Of a stretch of 64,000 bases of DNA, positions 1 to 9,196 are shown in pieces (positions within the stretch are counted from its first letter, which is position 1; each line of letters starts with the position of its first letter). The notes under the pieces were generated by a model, which worked only from the letters and a program-made list of their open reading frames with translations, did no database searches and was not told the DNA's origin. This stretch comes from Marivirga arenosa (GTDB lineage: Bacteria; Bacteroidota; Bacteroidia; Cytophagales; Cyclobacteriaceae), in assembly GCF_030503895.2 (NCBI RefSeq), contig NZ_CP129970.2, positions 1,800,001-1,864,000 of the forward strand, in the 5' to 3' direction. The translations under genes were made by a program, and so were the position numbers.

Positions 1-1
1 A

Positions 2-190
2 CACCCCGCTGGTGATCAGGCTGCAGAAGAATTTGGTATTGTAATGCCAAAAAATAGCGATTGGGCAAAGCCATTTGCTGAATTTTTAACAGAGGAATAT
101 AGAACAAGCCCTAGTTACAGAAAAATTATAGCAAAACATTTAGGCCCTAATGCATTACAATTACTTGATGCCGTTGCAGGAGGGAATTAA
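2..190 (+). CDS. C-terminal end of a probable periplasmic solute-binding protein (partial)
   Basis: The window opens inside a reading frame that runs to a TAA stop; only the last 62 residues are present. The text (hydrophobic strand FGIVMPKNSDWAKPFAEFL followed by an amphipathic helix ending in IAKHLGPNAL) resembles the C-terminal lobe and last helix of type 2 periplasmic binding proteins used by amino-acid ABC transporters or ligand-gated fusions. That is a resemblance only; no ligand residues can be checked here. A strong hairpin follows 6 bp after the stop, so this is the end of its transcription unit. Confidence 0.5.
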   Translation, partial: HPAGDQAAEEFGIVMPKNSDWAKPFAEFLTEEYRTSPSYRKIIAKHLGPNALQLLDAVAGGN

Positions 191-193
191 AAT

Positions 194-232
194 AAAAAGA
201 GCCTCTTACTTTTCGTAAAGAGGCTCTTACTT
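194..232. terminator. Hairpin terminator after the first gene
   Basis: Perfect 11-bp inverted repeat AAGAGCCTCTT (197-207) and AAGAGGCTCTT (218-228), loop of 10 bases, with A-rich 5' and T-containing 3' flanks. It sits between the partial plus-strand gene and the convergent small secreted-protein gene, so it may serve both directions. Confidence 0.75.
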
Positions 233-280
233 ACCAAAACATCAACCATTCACTATGAATTAAACTATAACTTATTAATT

Positions 281-586
281 CTAAATATTAGGTTTTAGTT
301 CCTGCGACTTAATAAATATTTTCTGGCTTTTTAATTCCATAAGTAAGTCAACATTTCTCATTGCTACAGGATCAATGTTATCCTTTTCAAAACTATATAA
401 TAGAGTACCATCTGTATTATATATTAAAATAGCTGGCTCATTTATTTCTTCCAGATTAAAAACTGGAGCTGCAAGCTCAGCTTTTACTTCTTCTATTAAT
501 TTTTGATCAATGTTTTTATTCTCATCATCACCGTAAACGCTAGTAATTGAGAATAAGAAAGCGAAAAATACAACTGCAAATTTCAT
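281..586 (-). CDS. Small secreted protein, function unknown
   Basis: 101 residues starting at an ATG. Residues 1-19 form a typical Sec signal peptide (MKFAVVFFAFLFSITSVYG), followed by a charged mature region of about 80 residues without cysteines or membrane segments. The mature part contains a short hydrophobic stretch (EPAILIYNTDGTLLYSF) that looks like a beta hairpin, followed by a Lys-rich helix. I do not recognise a family. It stands alone: the nearest gene upstream on its strand is beyond this window's start and the region above its ATG is non-coding. Confidence 0.65.
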   Translation of the reverse strand: MKFAVVFFAFLFSITSVYGDDENKNIDQKLIEEVKAELAAPVFNLEEINEPAILIYNTDGTLLYSFEKDNIDPVAMRNVDLLMELKSQKIFIKSQELKPNI

Positions 587-1192
587 AATATTTTGTTTTA
601 GGTTCTTTTAGTACGTTGACGCAGAATAATAGCGGAAAGTTGCATGTACTTTACAGAAAAATATTCGGCTGATGTAATTAACATGTAAGATTTATATTAA
701 AATATATATTTTTTATATAAAAAGAAAATATTGTAAAATGGAGAGTCTGCCGTATAAAATATTATAAATCAACCTTAGGCTTACTGTTTATCTCATATAA
801 TTATTTCATTAATATATTTAATATTATTTTGAATTTGTTTTTATATCTATAATTCATTCACTACTTAAAGTGTTAAAAATCAGCAATATAGGGTTAGCCA
901 TGTGAAAGGTTTATTCTTATTGTAAAATCTTAAATTGTACTTAGCTTACAATCCAATTTAGGATAGTTTATAATTTTGCCTTAGGCCTAGATTTTATTCA
1001 TTTTACCTTTTTGTAATTTGTATTCTATTCAGAAATAGGATTACTGTAACTAGAGAGTATTTTAGAGGGGTTAAAATTTTCCTGAAGTGTAAGAAAAATT
1101 GCTTTATAGAATGGAAATAATGTTGAAAGGATAAGAATAAGCAATACATTTATATTAGTTAATAAGGACTGTATTTTTTAAATAAGTATGAT
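587..1192. other. 606-bp gene-free, very AT-rich interval
   Basis: No open frame longer than about 10 codons with a credible start, no tRNA and no strong hairpin were seen. It separates the divergent secreted-protein and NADH dehydrogenase genes. One -7-like box, TAATTTTG at 971-978, points towards the dehydrogenase but lacks a TTG at the right distance upstream. A long 5' leader for ndh or an unrecognised small RNA remains possible. Confidence 0.5.
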
Positions 1193-2503
1193 ATGAATCA
1201 ATCTAATGCGTTCAGAATTCCAGATACTCAACAAAAAAGAATAGTTATAATAGGTGGAGGATTTGCAGGTATCACATTGGCTAAAAAATTTGCGGGTAAA
1301 GATGTTCAGGTTGTATTACTAGATAGGCATAATTATCACACCTTTCAACCTTTATTATATCAAGTTGCAACTGCGGGGCTTGAGCCAGATTCAATTGCTG
1401 GCCCGTTGCGTAAGTTACTAGAAAATCATAAAAATATATTCTTTCGAATGGCAACTGTTACTAATATTAATAACAGTAATAATAAAATCAAAAGTAATGT
1501 TGGGGAGCTTTCGTATGATTATTTAATTATAGCAGCAGGATCGAAAACTAATTTCTTTGGTCAGCAAGAAAAGTTTGAGAAAGCTTTTCCATTAAAACAG
1601 ATTCCGCAAGCATTAGATTTCAGAAGTCATATTTTACAAAATTTTGAAGAAGCAGTATTAAGCTCTGATGAAAATGACATTGAGCGCTTAATGAATATTG
1701 TGATCGTAGGTGGTGGACCAACAGGCGTGGAATTAGCAGGGGCTTTAGGGGAACTCAAAAAGCATGTTCTACCTAATGATTATCCTGATTTAGATTTCCA
1801 GAAGTTAAATATTTACTTAGTGGAAGGAATGGATAGGTTATTAGGAGGTATGTCAGAATTCGCGGATGTAAAAGCTCAAAAATACCTAAAAAAGTTTGAT
1901 GTGAATGTAAAGTTAAAGACTATGGTCAAAAGCTTCGATGGAGAAAACGTTGAATTTGATAATGGTGAAAAAATCCCAACCACTACTTTGCTTTGGGGTG
2001 CTGGCGTAATGGGGAACATAATTGAAGGTCTCGCAGAAGAGAGTGTAAAAAATAGTCGCTACAAAGTCGATAAATATAATTTAATAGAAGGTACAGAAAA
2101 TATTTATGCAGTTGGTGATATAGCTTTAATGGAAACCGAAGATTTCCCTAAAGGCCACCCTATGTTAGCGCCAGTAGCAATGCAGCAAGCAGACTTATTG
2201 GCAAAAAACATTTTAGCTTCTCTAAAAGGAAAAAAGCAAAAAGCTTTTAAGTATTTAGATAAAGGCAGTATGGCTACAGTGGGGCGAAATAAAGCAGTAG
2301 TTGATTTACCGAAGAATCTACATTTTGGCGGATTTATGGCTTGGTTCATTTGGATGTTTGTACACTTGATCTCCATTGTTGGTTTTAGAAATAAGATTGT
2401 AATTCTTAGTAACTGGGTTTGGAATTATTTCACCTACGATAGGGGTACTAGATTAATCATTAGACCATTTATACCTAAAATTAATAAGCAGAAAAAGACC
2501 TAA
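1193..2503 (+). CDS. ndh: Type II NADH dehydrogenase (NAD(P)/FAD-dependent oxidoreductase)
   Basis: Oxidises NADH and reduces quinone at the inner face of the membrane without pumping protons. The 436 residues show the N-terminal FAD-binding motif IVIIGGGFAGITLA (17-30), a second dinucleotide fold NIVIVGGGPTGVELAG near 168-183, the FAD-contacting motif IYAVGDIAL near 303-311 and a hydrophobic C-terminal segment (FMAWFIWMFVHLISIVGF) typical of the membrane-anchoring end of Ndh-2. Length and motif order match the family. It stands as a single gene after a long non-coding region; the next gene begins 87 bp later. The exact quinone and NADH versus NADPH preference cannot be read from sequence. 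Confidence 0.9.
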   Translation: MNQSNAFRIPDTQQKRIVIIGGGFAGITLAKKFAGKDVQVVLLDRHNYHTFQPLLYQVATAGLEPDSIAGPLRKLLENHKNIFFRMATVTNINNSNNKIKSNVGELSYDYLIIAAGSKTNFFGQQEKFEKAFPLKQIPQALDFRSHILQNFEEAVLSSDENDIERLMNIVIVGGGPTGVELAGALGELKKHVLPNDYPDLDFQKLNIYLVEGMDRLLGGMSEFADVKAQKYLKKFDVNVKLKTMVKSFDGENVEFDNGEKIPTTTLLWGAGVMGNIIEGLAEESVKNSRYKVDKYNLIEGTENIYAVGDIALMETEDFPKGHPMLAPVAMQQADLLAKNILASLKGKKQKAFKYLDKGSMATVGRNKAVVDLPKNLHFGGFMAWFIWMFVHLISIVGFRNKIVILSNWVWNYFTYDRGTRLIIRPFIPKINKQKKT

Positions 2504-2590
2504 TCATATGATTTGATAGACGGTTTCTTAAATCTGCAAAAAGAAGCTTATTTTGCATGCTTAATCAGATTCTTGTAGAAGTAAAATAGA

Positions 2591-3625
2591 ATGAATAAAA
2601 AGGTACTGTACTGGACCCTTCAAATTGTCGGTTGGACTGCATATGGCCTACTTAATATTTCGTTGGCTCACTTTGGAGGAAGTTTTTCAAAAGAGCAGAC
2701 ATTGGGACAGCTGATTCTGGTACCTTTCTATATTATCATCACTCATATTTACAGAATTTTTATAATCCGGAATGGGTGGCTAAAGATTATTATTCAGAAA
2801 TTAGTTGTTAGAGTAATTATTGCATGCTTTGTCCTAAGCATTATTAATTATGCTTTCTTATTTCTCATGACAACTTTTTTGGGATTTTTTGATCCTGCCT
2901 TTGACCTTAATCCAAAGGTAATTTTTCTAAATATACTCGCTTATCTAATTCTATTCTTCCTATGGTCTTTGGTTTACTTTATGTATCATTATGTTGAGAA
3001 TTACAATAGGTCATTGAAATTTGATGCAGCAATGAATGAGATTGAATTGAATAACCTGAAATCTCAGCTAAACCCTCACTTTATATTCAATGCTTTAAAT
3101 AGTGTGAGAGCACTTGTAGATGAAGACCCTGCGAAGGCCAAAAATTCTATTACTCAACTATCAAATATTCTAAGAAACTCGCTTATTCTGGATAAAAAAA
3201 GACTTATTAATTTTAATGATGAGCTAAATACGGTAATTGATTTTTTAGCTCTTGAGAAAATTAGATATGAAGAAAGGTTGACAACTGAGTTTATCATTCA
3301 TCCGGATTCGTATAAGTATCAAGTGCCCCCATTAATGATTCAAACTTTGGTTGAAAATGGAATTAAGCACGGAATATCAAGTTTAACTAACGGAGGAAGG
3401 CTGTCAATTGAAACAGAAATTGTAGAAAAAAACTGTTTGAATATCAACATTAGGAATTCTGGTCATTTTAAATTGGATAAAAGAAAAAAAAATAAAGGCT
3501 TTGGAATTGAAAATACCAAACAGCGTTTAAAGTTGATTTTTGATAAAGAAGCATCTTTTAGTATTAAAAATGAATCAGAGGGAACGGTATTAACAACCGT
3601 AAAAATCCCTCAAATCATTTATTAA
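2591..3625 (+). CDS. LytS/YehU-type sensor histidine kinase
   Basis: 344 residues. Four hydrophobic segments (about 5-25, 40-58, 70-98 and 109-133) with almost no periplasmic domain are followed by a His_kinase domain (PF06580 type): QLNPHFIFNALNSV carries the phospho-accepting His163, and an HATPase region follows with the N box PLMIQTLVENGIKHGI and the glycine-rich GFGIENTKQRL. It is followed after 18 bp by a LytTR response regulator, its evident partner. Sensing is probably by the membrane part itself; the signal is unknown. Confidence 0.9.
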   Translation: MNKKVLYWTLQIVGWTAYGLLNISLAHFGGSFSKEQTLGQLILVPFYIIITHIYRIFIIRNGWLKIIIQKLVVRVIIACFVLSIINYAFLFLMTTFLGFFDPAFDLNPKVIFLNILAYLILFFLWSLVYFMYHYVENYNRSLKFDAAMNEIELNNLKSQLNPHFIFNALNSVRALVDEDPAKAKNSITQLSNILRNSLILDKKRLINFNDELNTVIDFLALEKIRYEERLTTEFIIHPDSYKYQVPPLMIQTLVENGIKHGISSLTNGGRLSIETEIVEKNCLNINIRNSGHFKLDKRKKNKGFGIENTKQRLKLIFDKEASFSIKNESEGTVLTTVKIPQIIY

Positions 3626-3643
3626 TTTTATTAAATTGCAGAT

Positions 3644-4363
3644 ATGAAGGTATTAATTATTGATGACGAAAGATTGGCTCGAAAAGAATTAGGGAATCTT
3701 TTAGCGGAGTATAAAGATATAAATATAGTTGGAGAGGCGGCAAATGCTGATGAGGCGGAGGAAATGATTGAAAACCTTAATCCGGATTTGATTTTTCTTG
3801 ATATACAGATGCCTGGAAGGACGGGGTTTGAACTATTAGAATCTTTAGAGAAAACACCTAAAGTAATCTTTACTACTGCTTATGATGAATATGCATTAAA
3901 AGCTTTTGAATTCAACGCATTGGATTATTTACTAAAGCCAATAGAGCCCAAAAGATTGATGGAATCTATCATTAAAATAAGGCAGGAAGTTGAGGCATTG
4001 CAAGAATCTGAAAAGAAGAATACACAACTAACAGTAAATGATCAAGTATTTGTTAAGGATGGTGATAATTGTTGGTTTGTGAAATTGAAAGATGTTAGAC
4101 TTTTCGAATCGGATGGTAATTATATCAAAGTATATTTTGATAAAAACAAACCAATGATTCATAAATCATTAAATGCTTTGGATGAAAAGTTAGACAATAA
4201 ACATTTTTTCAGAGTGAGCAGAAAGCATATTATTAATCTTGAATGGATAGATGAAATTGAGACTTGGTTCAACGGGGGATTAATGGTAAAATTGAAAGGC
4301 GGTGAAAAAGTAGAGGTTTCTAGAAGACAAGCAACGAAGTTTAAAGATTTGATGAGTCTCTAA
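3644..4363 (+). CDS. LytTR-family response regulator
   Basis: 239 residues. Receiver domain 1-120 with the acidic pair D7/D8, phospho-acceptor D53 in LIFLDIQMPG, the switch Thr/Ala region IFTTAYDEYA and Lys of LLKPIEP. A LytTR DNA-binding domain covers about 135-236, with SDGNYIKVYF and FFRVSRKHIINLEWI. It forms an operon with the upstream membrane kinase. Its stop codon overlaps that of the convergent hemW gene by 4 bases, so no separate terminator exists between them. Confidence 0.93.
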   Translation: MKVLIIDDERLARKELGNLLAEYKDINIVGEAANADEAEEMIENLNPDLIFLDIQMPGRTGFELLESLEKTPKVIFTTAYDEYALKAFEFNALDYLLKPIEPKRLMESIIKIRQEVEALQESEKKNTQLTVNDQVFVKDGDNCWFVKLKDVRLFESDGNYIKVYFDKNKPMIHKSLNALDEKLDNKHFFRVSRKHIINLEWIDEIETWFNGGLMVKLKGGEKVEVSRRQATKFKDLMSL

Positions 4364-5490
4364 TTAACTACAAATAAATCTGAGGCAAGTTTATCTGCTA
4401 ATAATCTTCCTTTCGTTGTAAGTTTTAAATAATTATTTTGCAAAGTGCAAAGTTTCAATCCTATCCACTGCTGGATTTGAGGCTTTGCATTTTTCATCAA
4501 ATCATAATCATGTTCTTGACTTAAATAGTCTAAGCTACAGCCTTCAATAGTTCTCAAAGAAGTCATGATATACTCATTTATTCTGTCTTCATTATTTAAA
4601 ATATCCATTTCAGCAGGAAGTTGACCTAGCTTGATAGCTCTTAAGTATTTAGCATTATTATTGATGTTAAATTGGCGATTTATTCCATTAAAAGAATGTG
4701 CAGAAGGGCCTAATCCTAAATAGGCTTTTTGTTGCCAATAGCTGCTATTATGTTGAGATCTAAAACCTTTCTTAGCAAAATTTGATACCTCATAATGTTC
4801 ATAATTATGCTTTTTCAGATACGCAGTTAGGTATTGAAATTGTTCAGCAGCATAATCTTCTGAAGCCTCATCTAATTTTCCTTTTTGCTGCCATCTACCG
4901 AAAACTGTATTAGGTTCTATGGTTAAACAATAGGATGAAATGTGTGGAGGTTCAAACGCAACAAGTCTTCTTAAGTCTTCAGCCCAAATTTCATGAGATG
5001 CAATTGGAATACCATAAATTAAGTCTAAACTGTAGTTTGAAAAATCACTTTCCTTGATCCATTCTAGGGATTGGAAAGCCTCAGCACTATTATGAGCACG
5101 ATTCATCCATTTTAAAATCTCTTCATTGAAAGATTGTATTCCAACGCTAAGCCTATTTATACCTAAATCATAAAGTATTTTTAATTTTTCAGGCTTTATG
5201 TCGTCTGGATTGGCTTCAAATGTAATTTCTGACGTATTTGAAATAGTATGGAATTCGTTTAGTGTAGAAAGAATCTTTTGTATTTGATTTGGATCTAAAA
5301 GTGAAGGAGTTCCACCCCCAAAATAAACGGACTCAACAACTTCTCCTTTTAAGTAATCCTTTTGTATTTCAATTTCTTTACAGATTGCATCTACCATTTC
5401 ATTTTTAATTACCATATTGGTAGAAAAATGGAAGTCGCAATAAAAGCATGCTTGCTTACAAAAGGGAATATGTATGTATATACCTGCCAA
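4360..5490 (-). CDS. hemW: HemW, radical-SAM heme chaperone
   Basis: Radical SAM protein related to coproporphyrinogen oxidase HemN that handles heme. 376 residues. The cluster ligands are C11, C15 and C18 in FCKQACFYCDF, the HemW arrangement, followed by GGGTPSLL (SAM binding) and a HemN_C-type C-terminus. The reading frame has no ATG upstream of this motif and the next Met (residue 27) lies beyond the cluster, so the start must be the TTG at 5490. On the plus strand a divergent gene starts at 5492. A CAAAGTTA at 5499-5506 reads TAACTTTG on this strand, a -7 box that would place the transcript start almost on the start codon. Confidence 0.92.
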   Translation of the reverse strand: MAGIYIHIPFCKQACFYCDFHFSTNMVIKNEMVDAICKEIEIQKDYLKGEVVESVYFGGGTPSLLDPNQIQKILSTLNEFHTISNTSEITFEANPDDIKPEKLKILYDLGINRLSVGIQSFNEEILKWMNRAHNSAEAFQSLEWIKESDFSNYSLDLIYGIPIASHEIWAEDLRRLVAFEPPHISSYCLTIEPNTVFGRWQQKGKLDEASEDYAAEQFQYLTAYLKKHNYEHYEVSNFAKKGFRSQHNSSYWQQKAYLGLGPSAHSFNGINRQFNINNNAKYLRAIKLGQLPAEMDILNNEDRINEYIMTSLRTIEGCSLDYLSQEHDYDLMKNAKPQIQQWIGLKLCTLQNNYLKLTTKGRLLADKLASDLFVVN

Positions 5491-5491
5491 A

Positions 5492-7129
5492 ATGAATACA
5501 AAGTTAATTCGAATTTTACAGAAGTACCTGCTCGTCCTCTTCCTATATTTTTTTATCTCACCAAATACTTATTCGCAAGTCAATATTGATCGCCTAAAGC
5601 AACAAAAGAAGAAGCTAGAGGATTCATTAATTAATCTGGGTTATTGGGAAGCTATTGTAGAAATTGAAAATGATAGCACTTTCAAAATAGAAGAAGGAAA
5701 ACCTTACCTATGGAGTGATTTAAAAGTTTATGAAAAGGAGGCTAGAATCAGTATTTCATCTCTGGATAAGCAAATAGGAAAACAGGCTAATCAATACATA
5801 TTAAAAAAAGCTTTGCAAAAGTATTTGGTTGAAAACTATCACAAATCAGGATATCCTCTTGCTAAAGCCAATTTAACAATTGAAGGGCTGAATGCTAATA
5901 ATGTTTTAGCATCAGTTTATATAAAACCCCAAAATTATATTGTTTATGATTCTCTAGATATTAAGTCGAGTATCCAATCAATTAACAGTTCATATCTTTC
6001 AAATGCATTAAATCTAGAAATTGGTAGGGCATTTAATATCAAAGATTTTAGAGCAATTAACACGAAAATAGAAAGTATTGATCAGATCAATTTAAGTTCT
6101 AGCCCTACTCTTAAGTTTGAAAATAATAAAGCTATTATTGGTCTAGATTTAATAAAAGAAACTTCAAATCAATTTGATGCATTTATTGGCCTTGTACCTA
6201 ATGGTGATGAGGTAAATATCACAGGGCAAGTTGACACTCGCCTAAGAAATTTATTCAAAAGGGGAGTTGCCTTAGATATCTTTTGGCAAAAGTATTCGGC
6301 AAATTCACAAACCTTGGCAACTGCTTTAAGTCAATCCTATGCTTTTAAAACTGATTTAGGAGTAAGTTTTGATTTTAATTTATTGCAAGAGGATAGTACT
6401 TTTTTACAAACAGATTTAAATATCGGACTAGAATATCCTTTTTGGAAATTATTGACATTAGGCGTATCCTATAAGAGACAAAGCAATGGTGTTTTAAGAG
6501 AATTTTCGCCAGAAGAAATAGATGATATTGCATATAGAAGCTCAGAAACGAATGCAATTCAGTTGTCTGCTGACTGGAATAGAGCAATTAATTATCCAGT
6601 TTTGAAAAATGATTATTATTTGGAATCTGCCTTCGGAATTGGGGGAAAAAGAATATTAAATTATTCATCTTTACCAGAAGTTTGGCAAGATGTGCCTGAA
6701 AATAGCTTGTATTTTTCTACTAGAATTAAGTTACATTTTCAAAGAAGGCTAGCTAAGCGATTTTTAATAGAAATTATTCCTCAATATAATATCATTGAAA
6801 ATTCAGCCCTTTCGCAAAACGATTTGCTCCGTTTGGGAGGCTTGCAGAATTTAAGAGGCTTTGACAGAAATTATTTTTATTCTAGATATTATACATTATT
6901 AAATTTGAATTATAGATATTTCTTAGATAATGAATCCAGTGTGTTTTTGCTAACTGATATTGCTAAATTGCAGCCTGTAATAAATTGGACTTATGCTTTT
7001 GGCGCTGGTTTGGATGTAAGAAGTAAAAATGGCTGGTTTAGAATTATTTATGCTTTAGGAAATGAGCTTGATGAAAATGTAGATTTTCGACAAGCTAAAA
7101 TTCATTTCGGCTATATTGCAGTTTTTTAA
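5492..7129 (+). CDS. Omp85-like outer-membrane protein (BamA/TamA superfamily)
   Basis: 545 residues when started at the ATG at 5492, which gives a clean signal peptide (residues 1-29, ending PNTYSQ); an in-frame ATG 18 bases earlier would only add six residues and overlap hemW. About 35-200 is a periplasmic part with POTRA-like strand-helix pattern; about 215-545 is a beta-barrel rich in alternating aromatic residues. The motif LRGFDRNYF near residue 453 corresponds to the conserved RGF/RGY loop 6 motif of Omp85 proteins. It is shorter than BamA (normally five POTRA domains), so it resembles the short surface-antigen proteins of Bacteroidota. Its cargo or role is unknown. Confidence 0.75.
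   Translation: MNTKLIRILQKYLLVLFLYFFISPNTYSQVNIDRLKQQKKKLEDSLINLGYWEAIVEIENDSTFKIEEGKPYLWSDLKVYEKEARISISSLDKQIGKQANQYILKKALQKYLVENYHKSGYPLAKANLTIEGLNANNVLASVYIKPQNYIVYDSLDIKSSIQSINSSYLSNALNLEIGRAFNIKDFRAINTKIESIDQINLSSSPTLKFENNKAIIGLDLIKETSNQFDAFIGLVPNGDEVNITGQVDTRLRNLFKRGVALDIFWQKYSANSQTLATALSQSYAFKTDLGVSFDFNLLQEDSTFLQTDLNIGLEYPFWKLLTLGVSYKRQSNGVLREFSPEEIDDIAYRSSETNAIQLSADWNRAINYPVLKNDYYLESAFGIGGKRILNYSSLPEVWQDVPENSLYFSTRIKLHFQRRLAKRFLIEIIPQYNIIENSALSQNDLLRLGGLQNLRGFDRNYFYSRYYTLLNLNYRYFLDNESSVFLLTDIAKLQPVINWTYAFGAGLDVRSKNGWFRIIYALGNELDENVDFRQAKIHFGYIAVF
5499..5506 (-). promoter_or_regulatory. Candidate -7 promoter box for hemW
   Basis: Read on the minus strand this is TAACTTTG, a match to the Bacteroidota TAnnTTTG consensus. 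No TTG is present 17-23 bases further upstream, so the -33 half is missing or degenerate. If used, the transcript would begin within a few bases of the TTG start codon at 5490. Confidence 0.35.
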
Positions 7130-7192
7130 AATTCAATTATTATCTAGCGATAGTCTTAGATACATAAACTTTAAAAATATTTTCTTCTGGAA

Positions 7193-8278
7193 ATGTACAG
7201 AATCATTCTTTATATACTCCCCTTATTATTTTTTTCTTGTCAATCAGAAGATAGAGAAGCTGAGATTGAATTAACTAAATCATCCAATCAGCTTGAAATA
7301 ATTTATCAGGCGGATACTCTATCTAACTTAAGCCAGTGGGACTCGGATAGTCTTAGGCAGATTAAAATAAAAACAATTGAAAACAAAAAATTATATTTAG
7401 AAGCGGTCGCAGATGCTCCATTATATTTATTTAAAGATGCAAAATTAATCTATGGCGCTAATACTGGAGAACTCCGTTTTGAAATTGATAAGGCAGAAAA
7501 AGGTAATTATTATTTAGGAATTGACGATAAGGCTCAAGAATTTTCTTTTAAAACATATTTTCTTCAGCACAAAAAAGAAAATGCTTTATTCACAGGATTA
7601 ATAACCTTTAATCGGGAAACTATATGGATTTCTAACAATGTATTAATCATAATTTTAATTATCACGGCATTAGCAATGGTTGTGATTAAATTAAATTATG
7701 ATAAAAGACTTTTTCAGGTTTTATCATTTAATAAAGTATTTACAACCAGATTGAATGAAGGCGATCAATCAAGAGTTAGAATAACAGATCAAGACAATTT
7801 AATTTTTGGAGGGTTGTATGTTTTTCTAATCTCATCATTGGTTTATTTTTTAAGTTTTTACAGCCCTTATGAAATCTCACTTATTTCTAATAAAGGGCTA
7901 CCTGAGTTTTTCAACATTATATTATGGGTAGCAATAGGCTTAATTTCAAAAGTGGTATTGGTTACCCTCTTTTCTAATTTGTTTGGCAATAACAAAATTT
8001 CAGCATTTTACATAAAGGAAATGCTTAACATAAATTTATTTTTTATCATAATTATATTTTTCATTACGGCTCTAATATTCTTGTATTTGGGCTTCATACC
8101 TAACTTTTGGTTCAATACAGCGCTCTTTGGCCTATTATTCTTCTATCTATTGAGGTTGATCTTACTATATTTTAAAATATTAAAACTGAGTGGGTTCAGT
8201 AATCTATATTTATTTTCTTACTTTTGCACCACAGAAATATTCCCATTTTTAATTGGATTAAAATATTTCGTGAGATAA
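7193..8278 (+). CDS. DUF4271 membrane protein with lipobox-like N-terminus
   Basis: 361 residues. The N-terminus ends in LLFFSC with C16, which resembles a lipoprotein signal. Residues 17-145 are soluble and beta-rich, and a membrane region of about seven hydrophobic segments fills 150-361, the part I match to DUF4271. It lies 25 bp upstream of hemD and two genes upstream of the porP/gld cluster, an order I recall from other Bacteroidota. No enzymatic motif is visible; a role in secretion or envelope work is inferred from position only. Confidence 0.7.
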   Translation: MYRIILYILPLLFFSCQSEDREAEIELTKSSNQLEIIYQADTLSNLSQWDSDSLRQIKIKTIENKKLYLEAVADAPLYLFKDAKLIYGANTGELRFEIDKAEKGNYYLGIDDKAQEFSFKTYFLQHKKENALFTGLITFNRETIWISNNVLIIILIITALAMVVIKLNYDKRLFQVLSFNKVFTTRLNEGDQSRVRITDQDNLIFGGLYVFLISSLVYFLSFYSPYEISLISNKGLPEFFNIILWVAIGLISKVVLVTLFSNLFGNNKISAFYIKEMLNINLFFIIIIFFITALIFLYLGFIPNFWFNTALFGLLFFYLLRLILLYFKILKLSGFSNLYLFSYFCTTEIFPFLIGLKYFVR

Positions 8279-8303
8279 AACTTTTCAAAGTAGACCAATT
8301 AAT

Positions 8304-9083
8304 ATGTCAACAACTGTAAAAGACCGATTTTATCCGGTAAAAAGTATTATGGTTTCACAGCCGGAACCAGCGAATATTGAGAATTCTCCTTATCACAAAT
8401 TAGCGGATAAGTACAAAATTAAAATTGATTTCAGGCAATTTATCAATGTTGACCCTATTGATGCAAAAGAATTTAGGAAACAAAAAATTGATATCTTAAA
8501 GCATACTGCAATCATTTTTACAAGTAGAAATGCAGTAGACCATTTCTTTCGAATTTGTAAGGGTAGTAAAATCGAGATGCCACCTGAAATGAAATATTTT
8601 TGTATTTCAGAACAAACGGCTAATTATCTACAAAAATACATTGTAGTTAGAAAAAGAAAAGTTTTTGTGGGAGAGCGAACTGCGCAAGACATTTTAAATG
8701 TTATCAAGAAACATAAAAACGAAAAGTATCTTTTTCCTTGTTCAAATATCAGAAAAGATGACATTCCATCTTTCATGACCAAAAACGGTTACAATTTCAC
8801 AGAAGCAACTATTTATAAAACAGTTGCAGCAGACTTATCTGATCTTGAACATATTACGTATGATATTTTAGCGTTCTTTAGTCCGTCAGGAATTAATTCA
8901 TTGTTTGTGAACTTTCCGGAGTTCAAACAAAACAAAACCAGAATTGCTGTGTTTGGACCCACAACAGCTAAAGCTGCAAGGGATGCAGGTCTGATAATAG
9001 ATATAGAAGCACCATTGCCAAATGCACCGTCTATGACGGGAGCATTAGAACTTTATATTAAAAAAGCTAATGGTCTTAAATAG
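8304..9083 (+). CDS. hemD: Uroporphyrinogen-III synthase
   Basis: Cyclises hydroxymethylbilane to uroporphyrinogen III in heme and siroheme synthesis. 259 residues with the loosely conserved bilobed HemD fold: lobe one includes HTAIIFTSRNAVDHFF, the hinge region follows, and lobe two has YDILAFFSPSGINSLF and RIAVFGPTTAKAARDAG, which match the family's S-P-S-G and G-x-T-A positions. It follows the DUF4271 gene closely and is probably co-transcribed. The partner hemC lies 43 kb away on the other strand. Confidence 0.88.
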   Translation: MSTTVKDRFYPVKSIMVSQPEPANIENSPYHKLADKYKIKIDFRQFINVDPIDAKEFRKQKIDILKHTAIIFTSRNAVDHFFRICKGSKIEMPPEMKYFCISEQTANYLQKYIVVRKRKVFVGERTAQDILNVIKKHKNEKYLFPCSNIRKDDIPSFMTKNGYNFTEATIYKTVAADLSDLEHITYDILAFFSPSGINSLFVNFPEFKQNKTRIAVFGPTTAKAARDAGLIIDIEAPLPNAPSMTGALELYIKKANGLK

Positions 9084-9196
9084 CTGGTATTTAGACCTTT
9101 AGTCATATATAATTATATAATAACTTTAAATTACTTACATAAAGGCTTGAACAAAAGTTATTTTTATTATATTTATCCCTCTAAAGTGTTGAGGAT

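Noticed and set aside
971-978. TAATTTTG as the ndh promoter
   Set aside because: No TTG at 17-23 bases upstream, and the leader would exceed 200 bases. Kept only as a note on the gene-free interval.
9072-9100. Terminator after hemD from GGTCT...AGACC
   Set aside because: The stem is imperfect and there is no T run; too weak to call.
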